63,670 nt of DNA, from contig NZ_VSFA01000040.1 of assembly GCF_008119785.1 (NCBI RefSeq), positions 1-63,670 of the forward strand, given 5' to 3'. The DNA comes from Micromonospora sp. MP36 (lineage in GTDB: Bacteria > Actinomycetota > Actinomycetes > Mycobacteriales > Micromonosporaceae). Shown piece after piece: positions 24,401 to 31,843 of this stretch. The notes below the pieces were generated by a model, which saw only the letters and a program-made list of their open reading frames with translations, did not search any database and was not told the DNA's origin. Within the stretch, counting starts at the first letter, position 1. Every line of letters starts with the position of its first letter. The translations under genes and the position numbers were made by a program.

Positions 24401-26433
24401 TTGATCACGCGCTTGCGATCCTCAAGATCTTGGTCGAGCTAGGCATGGATGCGGCGGTGCTAGCTGCGACGCTACTGTACGTGACCCAGTTTCCAAGGGC
24501 CGATGTGCGTGACACCTTCGGGCACGACGTCGCCAAGCTCGTTGATGGGACACACCGAGCTGCCTCTATCACACTGGATTTGGGAGAAGGCTTTGGAAGT
24601 GGTCAACGATCGGTCATTCAGGCTATTGCTGACCCTCGCATCTTTCTGATCAGATTGGCCTGCTATCTTCAGGCGCTACGCTCTCCGAACCACTATTCTG
24701 GACCGGAGCAGGGACGCCTGGCAAGGGAGGCGCTTGCCGTATATAGTCCTCTAGCCCGCCGCCTAGGGGTGTTCCGAATCCATCGGGACCTTGACGACCT
24801 GGCTTTTCGGGTCGCCTACCCGCAGCGATACGAGGAAGTCAGCCGTCTCTTTCGGGAGCACGAACCGCAGCGCGAAACCACACTCTCTCAGTTAACCCGC
24901 CAGATGCTGCCCGCTCTTCGCGCCGCTAACATCAGAGCAGAAGTGGCGGAACAACCTACGCACCTCTACTCGACCTATCAGAATATGATTGCTCTGGGGC
25001 GCGACTTCAACGAGATCTACGACTTAGTGGGAGTGCGGATTCTGGTCGATACGGTACGGGACTGCTACGCGGCGCTAGGCGTGATCCATTCCCACTGGCA
25101 GCCGGTGCCGGGCCGGTTCAGAGACTACATCGCCATGCCAAAGTTCGACATGTACCAGTCGTTGCATGCGACGGTTATCGGGCCAACCGGCAAGCCGGTG
25201 GAGATGCAGATCCGTACGTATGCGATGCACCGCTCAGCAGAGTTCGGCATTGCGGCGTACTGGAACTACGCAGAGCCCAGGAACGGCCAACTTGGCGAGC
25301 CAGCGCACATGGAAGAGATGGCCTGGCTGCGCGAGTTGCTGGACTGGCAGCGAAAGTCGGCGGACCCCAACAGGTTTCTGGATGCGTTGCGGTTCGACCT
25401 GTCCAGTCAGGAGGTGTACGTCTTCACCCCGAGGGGTGATGTCATCCCGTTGCCGACCGGGTCGACGCCGGTGGACTTCGCGTACGCGGTGCATACCGAG
25501 GTGGGGCACAAGTGCATCGGTGCCCGGGTCAACGGCAAGTTGGTGCCGCTGGAGTCGACGCTGTCCAACGGCGACGTGATCGAGATTTTCAAGTCGAAGT
25601 CCGACATGGCTGGCCCGAGCCAGGACTGGTTGGGCTTCGTCAAGAGCCCGCGCGCCCGCGCCAAGATCCGTCGGTACTTCAACAAGGAGCGGCGCGAGGA
25701 GGTGATCGAGGCCGGCAAGCACGCCATCGTCAAGGACATGCGCCGGCAGGGCATGCCGTTGCAGCGGATGCTCACCTCCGACAACCTGATGGCGATCGCC
25801 CGGGACCTGCACCTCGCCGACGTCGCCTCGCTCTACGCCGCGGTCGGCGACAGCCAGGTCTCCGCCCAGTCCGTGGTGCAGAAGCTGATGGCCACGTACG
25901 GCGGCGAGGAGGGCGCGGCCGAGGACATCGCCGAGACCGCCGTCGCGACCCGGCCGCCGCGCAGCCGGTCCAGCAGCCACGACCCCGGCGTGGTGGTCCG
26001 GGGCGTCAGCGACGTCTGGATCAAGCTGGCCCGCTGCTGCACGCCGGTGCCGCCGGACGCCGTGTTCGGCTTCGTCACCCGCTCCGGCGGGGTGAGCGTG
26101 CACCGCGACGACTGCGCCAACGCCGAGGACCTCAAGGCGCAGAGCGAGCGGGTGGTCGAGGTGAACTGGAAGCTCACCTCCGCCTCGACGTTCCTGGTCG
26201 CCATCCAGGTGGAGGCCCTCGATCGGCACAAGCTGCTGGCCGACGTCACCCGGGTGCTCTCCGACGAGCGGGTCAACATCCTCTCCGCCACCGTCACCAC
26301 CACCCGGGACCGGGTGGCGGTGAGCCGGTTCAGCTTCGAGATGGCCGACCCGAAGCACCTGGGGCACCTGCTGGCCGCGGTCCGCAAGGTCGACGGGGTG
26401 TTCGACGCGTACCGGGTCACCTCCGGGGCCTGA
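21451..26433 (+). CDS. Trypsin-like protease / NACHT NTPase / Rel alarmone-synthetase fusion
   Basis: A 1660-residue protein. Residues 38-200 are a trypsin-like protease with catalytic His54 (ATCAHV), Asp95 (LDLAFL) and Ser172 (GCSGSP). Residues 310-470 are a NACHT NTPase: Walker A GDAGSGKSS (317-325), Walker B LVLVDGLDEV (398-407) and TSR (437-439). Helical HEAT-like repeats follow to about 930. From about 960 it is Rel-like: a degenerate HD domain, a synthetase domain (YDLVGVRILVD from about 1188, VEMQIRT retained), TGS (about 1318-1382), a CCTPVP zinc-finger region near 1527 and ACT (about 1580-1655). The first two thirds are less GC-rich than the last, which matches ordinary actinobacterial Rel and lies before the usual rel neighbours. 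It is either an accessory conflict protein or a recombinant between one and the resident rel. ATG follows AGGA. Confidence 0.85.
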   Translation: MDTIAKIPADVPDVLERLTKLATLAIDVPARGKAKSRFGTGFLIGSDLVATCAHVLAESPNDLPAEVTAKHVETGEVIVLEAVASQYFRNPDGLDLAFLKISTKGSPLNNHAVPLLGVAATEDPMWTYGCPVGDFRNGQPATFTYQGESLRQGANPIDLGRVYGVPIGAGCSGSPVLNRRTGAVCGLLCLSNQAGSAHIISAEEILDRSDSVRLLQGARQLYYDWLIRLTDAQIAAGGWRFPGPRLREYLRVAKKATVLHPYPAVFPDMPQPPLSAVYVQQLVEANESLEDSGAPQSGKAIRAEEVFDNTANSIILGDAGSGKSSLLRTATGSLIGKFEEGLSSKVPVRVLAADLIPGKPLPEAIAKSVNEDLSSVGLTQSWSAEFFRNPPTNGAFWLVLVDGLDEVMSSDQRLAIIRRLHEWVDVPSTGACQFIITSRLDSLLPRRIFPKLAVFELLIFNSKQLYSFAEGWLAHLGMPSPQEAAQRFVDKASEANLDELARNPLMAVMLFQLHLVYPDQLFPTGRSRLYDTFVTLLLERQYSASRSGIRQQINSITERYGIDAVSAGEQLLSSGTLLVERLAWLRQSGQMAEAVEALASWTRDLKPHNLPDHAWHSLLREMVRRSGVLTERAGDFVFSHKTIEEFLAARFIAKDPAESARQLRSVWASRSWFKSQEWLTTRQSFLRFLIDGWAREQDLAPLLKRLVVKANIDGCRLVCSLHSDGSDLGREVTEKTISALMAMTRGRSSKSLQPAIELLCRLEPERAKTALRMVALRRSLDHGTRRWAIALLSNVLTSQSVSIKSIAADRQVYSKAAIHAIVRLPPVAWRDLLATLADDSTMDGVDRRWCAEALVDAGDRRGLALLRRIARDATVPAFDRRLALEKLHRQEPTAGSLATDVVAQRPGRLAGSPRPQRKAWQLLSTRLWQRGAGVASGHSDGLGQLLEDYRQAQPLEDIRLLERAYDFSQRLQTSKGKSGQDPLLDHALAILKILVELGMDAAVLAATLLYVTQFPRADVRDTFGHDVAKLVDGTHRAASITLDLGEGFGSGQRSVIQAIADPRIFLIRLACYLQALRSPNHYSGPEQGRLAREALAVYSPLARRLGVFRIHRDLDDLAFRVAYPQRYEEVSRLFREHEPQRETTLSQLTRQMLPALRAANIRAEVAEQPTHLYSTYQNMIALGRDFNEIYDLVGVRILVDTVRDCYAALGVIHSHWQPVPGRFRDYIAMPKFDMYQSLHATVIGPTGKPVEMQIRTYAMHRSAEFGIAAYWNYAEPRNGQLGEPAHMEEMAWLRELLDWQRKSADPNRFLDALRFDLSSQEVYVFTPRGDVIPLPTGSTPVDFAYAVHTEVGHKCIGARVNGKLVPLESTLSNGDVIEIFKSKSDMAGPSQDWLGFVKSPRARAKIRRYFNKERREEVIEAGKHAIVKDMRRQGMPLQRMLTSDNLMAIARDLHLADVASLYAAVGDSQVSAQSVVQKLMATYGGEEGAAEDIAETAVATRPPRSRSSSHDPGVVVRGVSDVWIKLARCCTPVPPDAVFGFVTRSGGVSVHRDDCANAEDLKAQSERVVEVNWKLTSASTFLVAIQVEALDRHKLLADVTRVLSDERVNILSATVTTTRDRVAVSRFSFEMADPKHLGHLLAAVRKVDGVFDAYRVTSGA

Positions 26434-26533
26434 CGCAACCGGCAACGGCCGAAGGCGCCGACAAACCGGAGGCGTCGACAAGGCCCCGCGAGGCACCGAC
26501 AAGGGCCTGAGGCGCGACAAGCGCCCGGGGCGC

Positions 26534-26588
26534 CGACAAACGGAAAACGCCCGCCGGCTGACCGCCGGCGGGCGTTTTCCGTTTGTCG
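26534..26588. terminator. Bidirectional terminator between rel and cyclophilin genes
   Basis: A perfect inverted repeat with 25-base arms (CGACAAACGGAAAACGCCCG at the outer left end) and a 5-base loop, TGACC, lies between two convergent genes. Arms ending in A-rich and T-rich runs fit a two-way intrinsic terminator. Just before it, at about 26450-26540, GGCGCCGACAA-type units are repeated several times imperfectly. Confidence 0.85.
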
Positions 26589-26595
26589 TACGGCG

Positions 26596-27444
26596 TCAGC
26601 CGCCCTGGATGTCGCTCATCGCCAGCTTTTTGATGACGATCTCCTTCTTCGGGTGACCGCCACCGGCCTGCTGGGCGAAGGCGCCGTCGTCACCGGCCGT
26701 CGCGACCTGCTTCACCACGTCCATGCCGCCGGTGATGGTGCCCAGCACGGTGTAGTTCGGGTCGAGCTGGGAGTCGCCGTAGACGATGAAGAACTGGCTG
26801 CCGGTGCTGCCCGGCTGGCCGGAGTTGGCCATCGCGATGACACCCTCCGGGTACGGCGGCCGCTTGTCGGTGGGCAGGTTCTCCTCGGCCAGGTTGTAGC
26901 TCGGACCGCCGGTGCCGTCGGTCTCCCGCCAGCCGTTGCCGGTCGCGCTCGGGTCGCCGCACTGGAGCACCTGGATGCCCTGGGTCACCAGCCGGTGGCA
27001 CTTGGTGTTGTCGAAGAAGCCCTTGCTGGCCAGGTGGGTGAAGCTGCCGGCGGTGCAGGGTACCTTGCTCCGGTCGATCTTCGCGGTGATCGCGCCCAGG
27101 TTGGTGTCGATCGTCATGGTCTGGGTGCCCTTGTTGTCCTGCTGGACCGAGGGCAACCCGACGTCCTTGATCTGCTTGGTGCGCCCCTCCTTGGGCACCT
27201 CCGTGTAGGCGCACTGGGCGTAGCCCTCGGCCGTGCCGGCCGCGTTCTGCTTCTTGTCGTCGCCGCCGAGCGAGGTGGCCAGCCAGACGGTGCCGGCGAC
27301 CACGAGCACCAGCACGGCCGCGGCGCCGACGATGGCCTGCGTCTGCCGGCGCTTGCGGGCCTTGGTGGCGCGTTCGGCCATCTCCCGCTCGAGTCGGGCC
27401 CGCGCCGCCGCGCGCTGCCGCTCTCTCGTGGACGTCACGGTCAC
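26596..27444 (-). CDS. Membrane-anchored peptidyl-prolyl cis-trans isomerase (cyclophilin type)
   Basis: A 282-residue protein with a charged cytoplasmic N-terminus, one membrane helix (about 38-57, AIVGAAAVLVLVVAGTVWLA) and an extracytoplasmic cyclophilin domain. It would speed proline isomerisation in secreted proteins. The domain shows NTKCHRLVTQGIQVLQCGDP, EGVIAMANSG, GSQFFIVYGDSQLDPNYTVLG and GGMDVVKQV, the normal cyclophilin order. Two such genes lie side by side after rel, an arrangement I associate with actinomycete rel loci. Confidence 0.88.
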   Translation of the reverse strand: MTVTSTRERQRAAARARLEREMAERATKARKRRQTQAIVGAAAVLVLVVAGTVWLATSLGGDDKKQNAAGTAEGYAQCAYTEVPKEGRTKQIKDVGLPSVQQDNKGTQTMTIDTNLGAITAKIDRSKVPCTAGSFTHLASKGFFDNTKCHRLVTQGIQVLQCGDPSATGNGWRETDGTGGPSYNLAEENLPTDKRPPYPEGVIAMANSGQPGSTGSQFFIVYGDSQLDPNYTVLGTITGGMDVVKQVATAGDDGAFAQQAGGGHPKKEIVIKKLAMSDIQGG

Positions 27445-27498
27445 TCCTTCGGTGCTCTTGATGCGGCGCTGCCGCTGCTGCTCGGGTGGGGCGCCGGG

Positions 27499-28368
27499 TC
27501 AGCCGGCGCTGGGGCTGGTCGCCGGTGCGCCGGTCGCGGCCGGCGCGGCGTTCGGCTCGCCGACGGTGAGGCTCTGGATGACCACGTCCGTCTGCGGCTT
27601 GACCTTGGCCCCGCTCCCATTGTCCACGGTCGGCAGGGCACCGATCTTCTCCACCACGTCGAGGCCGCCGGTGACCTTGCCGATGACCGGGTAGGCCGGC
27701 TTCGCCGGGTTGAAGTCCTTGAAGAAGATCAGGAACTGGCTGCCGTTGGCGCCCGGCGGGTTGGCGATCATGGCGACCGTGCCCTTCGGGTACGCCGGGG
27801 GCTCGTTCGGGGCCGGCGAGGCGGACGGGCTCGGCTCCGGGGCGGCCGGGACGTTCTCGTCGTAGAACGAGTACGTCGGGCCACCGAGGCCGGTGCCGCT
27901 CGGGTCGCCGCAGTGCAGCGCGCCCTCGGCGGTGATCTCATGGCACTTGGTGTTGTCGTAGAACGACTTGCCCGCCAGGAAGGAGATGCTCGCCGCCGCG
28001 CACGGCGCCGAGGTCAGGTCGAGCTCCGCGGTGATCGGGGCGCCCTGGTTGGTGGTGACCGTCATGGCCCGGGTGCCCGAGGTCGGCAGCCCGGTGGTGG
28101 TCGGCGTGCCGACGTCCTTGAGGTTGGTGTTGGCGGCGGCGTCCTGCGGGGTCCAGACGCAGACGTCCTCGGCGGCCTTCTGCTCCGGCTTCGAGTCGAA
28201 CGCGCCGAGCGCCCAGGCCGAACCGACCACGATCAGTGCGAGCACCACCGCGGTGCCGATTCCGGCCTGGATCTGCCGGCGGCGCTTCGCGGCGGCGGCC
28301 CGTCGGGCCATCTGCCGGTCGAGCTTGGCCCGCGCCAGTTTGCGCTGCCGGTCCCTGCTGGAAGCCAC
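27499..28368 (-). CDS. Second membrane-anchored cyclophilin-type isomerase
   Basis: A paralogue of the next gene, about 289 residues from a GTG at 28368 preceded by AAGGGGAG. It has the same design: a basic N-terminus, a membrane helix (IQAGIGTAVVLALIVVGSAW) and a cyclophilin domain with NTKCHEITAEGALHCGDP, GTVAMIANPPGANGSQFLIF and PVIGKVTGGLDVVEKI. A Pro/Ser/Ala linker (PEPSPSASPAPNEPP) interrupts the domain. The C-terminus is a low-complexity tail. The frame is open far upstream, but the ribosome-binding site and family similarity support the GTG. The two genes are 54 bases apart and probably co-transcribed. Confidence 0.85.
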   Translation of the reverse strand: MASSRDRQRKLARAKLDRQMARRAAAAKRRRQIQAGIGTAVVLALIVVGSAWALGAFDSKPEQKAAEDVCVWTPQDAAANTNLKDVGTPTTTGLPTSGTRAMTVTTNQGAPITAELDLTSAPCAAASISFLAGKSFYDNTKCHEITAEGALHCGDPSGTGLGGPTYSFYDENVPAAPEPSPSASPAPNEPPAYPKGTVAMIANPPGANGSQFLIFFKDFNPAKPAYPVIGKVTGGLDVVEKIGALPTVDNGSGAKVKPQTDVVIQSLTVGEPNAAPAATGAPATSPSAG

Positions 28369-28627
28369 CCGTGCTCCCCTTCCTCTACCCTGGTCCTCGC
28401 CGACGGGTCGTCGTCCGCCCGACCGGCGGGAGGTGCGCCACGCCACACGCCCGCCAGAGTGTACGGGTACCGGCTGGGAAAGTGGTGTACGAGGTCGGAC
28501 CGCGGTCGATCGGACGTTGTCGCTGTGCCCGGCGGGGTCGGTGGGACGAGTGGGTCGACGGAACCCGCTAGGCGGGGCGACTAGGCTGCTGAACGGGGAC
28601 GACGACTCGAACGGAAGGGGAGCGGAC

Positions 28628-29347
28628 GTGCTCGTGGCCGGCTTTCCCGCGGACGCCTTCGGCACCAACTGCTATGTGGTGGCGACCGCGCCGGGGGAGC
28701 AGTGCGTGGTGGTCGACCCCGGCATCGGGGTGCTCGACCGGCTCGACGCCGTGCTCGCCGAGCACCGCCTGCACCCGGCCGCCGTGCTGCTCACCCACGG
28801 CCACCTCGACCACACCTTCTCCGTGGCGCCGGTCTGCGGTGCGCGGGGCATCACCGCGTACGTCCACCCGGACGACCGGGAGCTGCTCGCCGACCCGGCC
28901 AAGGCGCTCTCCATGGACCTCACCCAGCTCTTCGGCGGTCGGCTGCCGTACGCCGAGCCGGACGACGTGGCCGAGCTGACCGACGGCGCCACGCTCAGCC
29001 TCGCCGGCCTGGAGATCACCGTCGATCACGCGCCCGGCCATACCGGCGGGTCGGTGCTGTTCCGGATGCCCGGCGCCGGCTCGCGCTGGGAGGCCGACCA
29101 GATCTGCCTCTCCGGTGACGTGCTCTTCGCCGGCTCGATCGGCCGCACCGACCTGCCAGGCGGCAGCATGCCCCGCATGCTGGCCAGCCTCCGGGAGAAG
29201 GTCCTCCCGCTGGCCGACGACACCGTCGTGCTGCCCGGCCACGGCCCCGCGACCACCATCGGCCGCGAGCGCGCGACCAACCCGTACCTCATTGAGGTGG
29301 CGGGGACCGGCGACGCGCGCCCGGCCGCGCCCACCCGCGGCCTCTGA
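28628..29347 (+). CDS. Metallo-beta-lactamase-fold hydrolase (glyoxalase II-like)
   Basis: About 239 residues from a GTG at 28628 preceded by GAAGGGGAG. Zinc-binding motif LTHGHLDHTF (HxHxDH) lies near residue 56, followed by HAPGHTGGSVLF, LSGDVLFAGSIGRTDLPGG and VLPGHGPATTIGRE, in the order of glyoxalase II/persulfide-dioxygenase-like enzymes. It would hydrolyse a thioester such as an S-acyl thiol. It precedes hisS by 53 bases, a conserved actinobacterial pair. Confidence 0.85.
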   Translation: MLVAGFPADAFGTNCYVVATAPGEQCVVVDPGIGVLDRLDAVLAEHRLHPAAVLLTHGHLDHTFSVAPVCGARGITAYVHPDDRELLADPAKALSMDLTQLFGGRLPYAEPDDVAELTDGATLSLAGLEITVDHAPGHTGGSVLFRMPGAGSRWEADQICLSGDVLFAGSIGRTDLPGGSMPRMLASLREKVLPLADDTVVLPGHGPATTIGRERATNPYLIEVAGTGDARPAAPTRGL

Positions 29348-29400
29348 CGCCGCGACCACGACCTGTCCGCGCGGTCCGCGCGGCGCCCAAGGAGTACGCC

Positions 29401-30741
29401 ATGAGCAAGCCCACGCCCATCTCCGGCTTCCCGGAGTGGACGCCCGCCCAGCGGATGATCGAGCAGTTCGTCCTGGACCGGATCCGGGCCACCTTCGAGC
29501 TGTACGGATTCGCCCCGCTGGAGACCCGCTCGGTCGAGCCGCTGGACCAGCTGCTGCGCAAGGGGGAGACCTCCAAGGAGGTCTACGTGCTGCGCCGGCT
29601 CCAGGCCGACCCGGAGAGCGCGACCGGGGACGACGCCCTCGGCCTGCACTTCGACCTGACCGTGCCGTTCGCCCGCTACGTGCTGGAGAACGCCGGCAAG
29701 CTGCAGTTCCCGTTCCGCCGCTACCAGATCCAGAAGGTGTGGCGGGGTGAGCGCCCGCAGGAGGGGCGCTACCGCGAGTTCCTGCAGGCCGACATCGACA
29801 TCGTCGACCGGGACACCCTGCCGGCCCACTACGAGGCCGAGATGCCGCTGGTGATCGGTGACGCGCTGCGCTCGCTGCCGATCCCGCCGGTGCGCATCCA
29901 GGTCAACAACCGCAAGATCTGCGAGGGCTTCTACCGGGGCATCGGGTTGACCGAGCCGGAGGCGGCGCTCCGCGCCGTCGACAAGCTCGACAAGATCGGC
30001 CCGACCCGGGTGGCCGAGCTGCTGGCGGAGACCGCCGGGGCGAGCGAGGCCCAGGCCAAGGCAGTCCTGGCGCTGGCCGAGATCTCCGCGCCGGACGCCT
30101 CCTTCGCCGACGCGGTGCGTGCGCTCGGGGTGAGCGACCCGCTGCTCGACGAGGGCATCGCGGAGCTGACCGCCGTGGTGGAGACCGCGGCCGCGCACTC
30201 GCCCGGCCTCTGCGTCGCCGACCTGCGCATCGCCCGGGGCCTGGACTACTACACCGGCACCGTCTACGAGACGCAGATGATCGGGTACGAGCGGTTCGGC
30301 TCGGTCTGCTCCGGCGGCCGGTACGACAACCTGGCCAGCTCGGGCAACGTCCGGTTCCCCGGGGTGGGCATCTCAATCGGGGTGACCCGCCTGCTGGGCC
30401 TGCTCTTCGGCGCCGAGGCGCTGTCGGTCTCCCGCAGCGTGCCGACCTGCGTGCTGGTCGCGGTCACCACCGAGGACGAGCGGCCGGCCAGCAACCGGGT
30501 CGCCGAGGCGCTGCGCTCCCGGGGTATCCCGACCGAGGTGTCGCCCAGCGCCGCCAAGTTCGGCAAGCAGATCCGGTACGCCGAGCGGCGCGGCATCCCG
30601 TACGTCTGGTTCCCGGGGGCCGAGGGCGATCAGGTGAAGGACATCCGCTCGGGCGAGCAGGTGGCCGCGGCGGCGGGCGAGTGGACCCCGCCCCGGGCGG
30701 ACCTGAAGCCGCTGGTGGGACCGGCCTCGACTGGCGCGTGA
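29401..30741 (+). CDS. hisS: Histidyl-tRNA synthetase
   Basis: A 446-residue class II aminoacyl-tRNA synthetase charging tRNA-His. Motif 1 lies around the N-terminal PEWTPAQRMIEQFVLDRI and motif 2 is FRRYQIQKVWRGERPQEGRYREF. The histidine-specific signatures are ARGLDYYTGTVYE (HisA) and CSGGRYDNL (HisB). Motif 3 is GVGISIGVTRL. The C-terminal anticodon-binding domain contains CVLVAVTTEDE and EVSPSAAKFGKQIRYAERRG. Length and order are normal. AAGGAG precedes the ATG. Confidence 0.95.
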   Translation: MSKPTPISGFPEWTPAQRMIEQFVLDRIRATFELYGFAPLETRSVEPLDQLLRKGETSKEVYVLRRLQADPESATGDDALGLHFDLTVPFARYVLENAGKLQFPFRRYQIQKVWRGERPQEGRYREFLQADIDIVDRDTLPAHYEAEMPLVIGDALRSLPIPPVRIQVNNRKICEGFYRGIGLTEPEAALRAVDKLDKIGPTRVAELLAETAGASEAQAKAVLALAEISAPDASFADAVRALGVSDPLLDEGIAELTAVVETAAAHSPGLCVADLRIARGLDYYTGTVYETQMIGYERFGSVCSGGRYDNLASSGNVRFPGVGISIGVTRLLGLLFGAEALSVSRSVPTCVLVAVTTEDERPASNRVAEALRSRGIPTEVSPSAAKFGKQIRYAERRGIPYVWFPGAEGDQVKDIRSGEQVAAAAGEWTPPRADLKPLVGPASTGA

Positions 30742-30752
30742 GAAAGATTCGA

Positions 30753-30783
30753 CCTACGGTGGCGTAAGTTACGCCACCGTAGG
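30753..30783. promoter_or_regulatory. Perfect palindromic operator upstream of the desaturase gene
   Basis: CCTACGGTGGCGTAA-G-TTACGCCACCGTAGG is a perfect 31-base palindrome ending nine bases before the GTG of the acyl-ACP desaturase gene. Position and size suit a TetR-family lipid regulator site covering the promoter or ribosome-binding region. The cognate regulator is not in this window. A terminator for hisS is less likely, since no T-run follows. Confidence 0.7.
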
Positions 30784-30792
30784 GAGAACCCT

Positions 30793-31728
30793 GTGACCGT
30801 GCTCAGCCAGACCGCCCTGCTCCACGAACTCGAACCCGTCGTCGAGAAGAACCTCGATCGGCACCTGGCGCTGGCGAAGGAGTGGTTCCCGCACGAGTAC
30901 GTGCCGTGGAGCGAGGGGCGTACCTTCGACGGCCCGCTCGGCGGGGAACCGTGGGCGGAGGCGGACTCGACGCTGCCCGAGGTGGCCCGCACCGCGCTGA
31001 TCGTCAACCTGCTCACCGAGGACAACTTGCCCTCGTACCACCACGAGATCGCCAGCCTCTTCGGCCGGGACGGCGCGTGGGGCACCTGGGTGCACCGGTG
31101 GACCGCGGAGGAGGGGCGGCACGGCACCGCCATCCGCGACTACCTGACGGTGACCCGGGCGGTGGACCCGGTGGCCCTGGAACGGGCCCGGATGGTGCAC
31201 ATGTCGGCGGGTTACCGCAACACCCACGACGATGAGGTGCTGCACTCGCTGGCGTACGTCTCGTTCCAGGAACTGGCCACCCGGATCTCGCACCGCAACA
31301 CCGGCCGGGCCGCCGCCGACCCGATCTGCGAGGCGCTGCTGGCCCGGGTGGCGGCCGACGAGAACCTGCACATGGTCTTCTACCGCAACCTGCTCGCCGC
31401 GGCCTTCGAGCTGGCGCCGAGCCAGGCCATGCGCGCGGTCGCCGACGTGCTGGCCGACTTCCAGATGCCGGGCGTCGGCATCGAGGGCTTCGCCCGCAAG
31501 TCGGTGGCCATCGCCCTGGCCGGCATCTACGACCTGCGCCAGCACCGGGACGAGGTGGTCGTCCCGGTGCTGCGGCAGTGGAACCTCTTCGAGGCGACCG
31601 GGCTGGACGCGGACGGCGAGGCCGCCCGCGACCAGATCGCCGCCCACCTGGACACCCTGGAGGCCCAGGCGGCCCGCTTCGAGGAGAAGCGCGCTGCCCG
31701 TGCCGCTCGCCTCGTTGCCGCCAGCTGA
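30793..31728 (+). CDS. Acyl-ACP desaturase (ferritin-like diiron enzyme)
   Basis: A 311-residue soluble fatty-acid desaturase of the plant-type acyl-ACP family found in actinobacteria. It inserts a double bond in acyl chains using O2. The diiron ligands lie in LTEDNLPSYHHEIA (about 75-88), WTAEEGRHGTAIRDYL (EExxH, about 107-110) and a second EN..H set, RVAADENLHMVFYRNLL. The length is normal. It stands alone behind a perfect palindrome (30753-30783), so expression probably answers to membrane lipid state through an unseen repressor. Confidence 0.9.
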   Translation: MTVLSQTALLHELEPVVEKNLDRHLALAKEWFPHEYVPWSEGRTFDGPLGGEPWAEADSTLPEVARTALIVNLLTEDNLPSYHHEIASLFGRDGAWGTWVHRWTAEEGRHGTAIRDYLTVTRAVDPVALERARMVHMSAGYRNTHDDEVLHSLAYVSFQELATRISHRNTGRAAADPICEALLARVAADENLHMVFYRNLLAAAFELAPSQAMRAVADVLADFQMPGVGIEGFARKSVAIALAGIYDLRQHRDEVVVPVLRQWNLFEATGLDADGEAARDQIAAHLDTLEAQAARFEEKRAARAARLVAAS

Positions 31729-31843
31729 CCCTTTCCCCGTTCGCCGCGCCCCGTCGCCTCGACGAGGGCGCGGTGCTCACTCCGCGCGCCGTGGCCACAC
31801 TGTTCCCGCAAAGAGCGGCCATGGCGGGGCCGGCGGGGCCCGG

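Noticed and set aside
25234..26520. A 428-codon minus-strand frame opposite the rel C-terminus
   Set aside because: Shadow of the TGS/ACT coding region; His/Gly/Val-rich with no domain, and it runs into the terminator region.
26653..28584. A 643-codon plus-strand frame across both cyclophilin genes
   Set aside because: It spans an intergenic gap and is antisense to two genes with intact cyclophilin domains.
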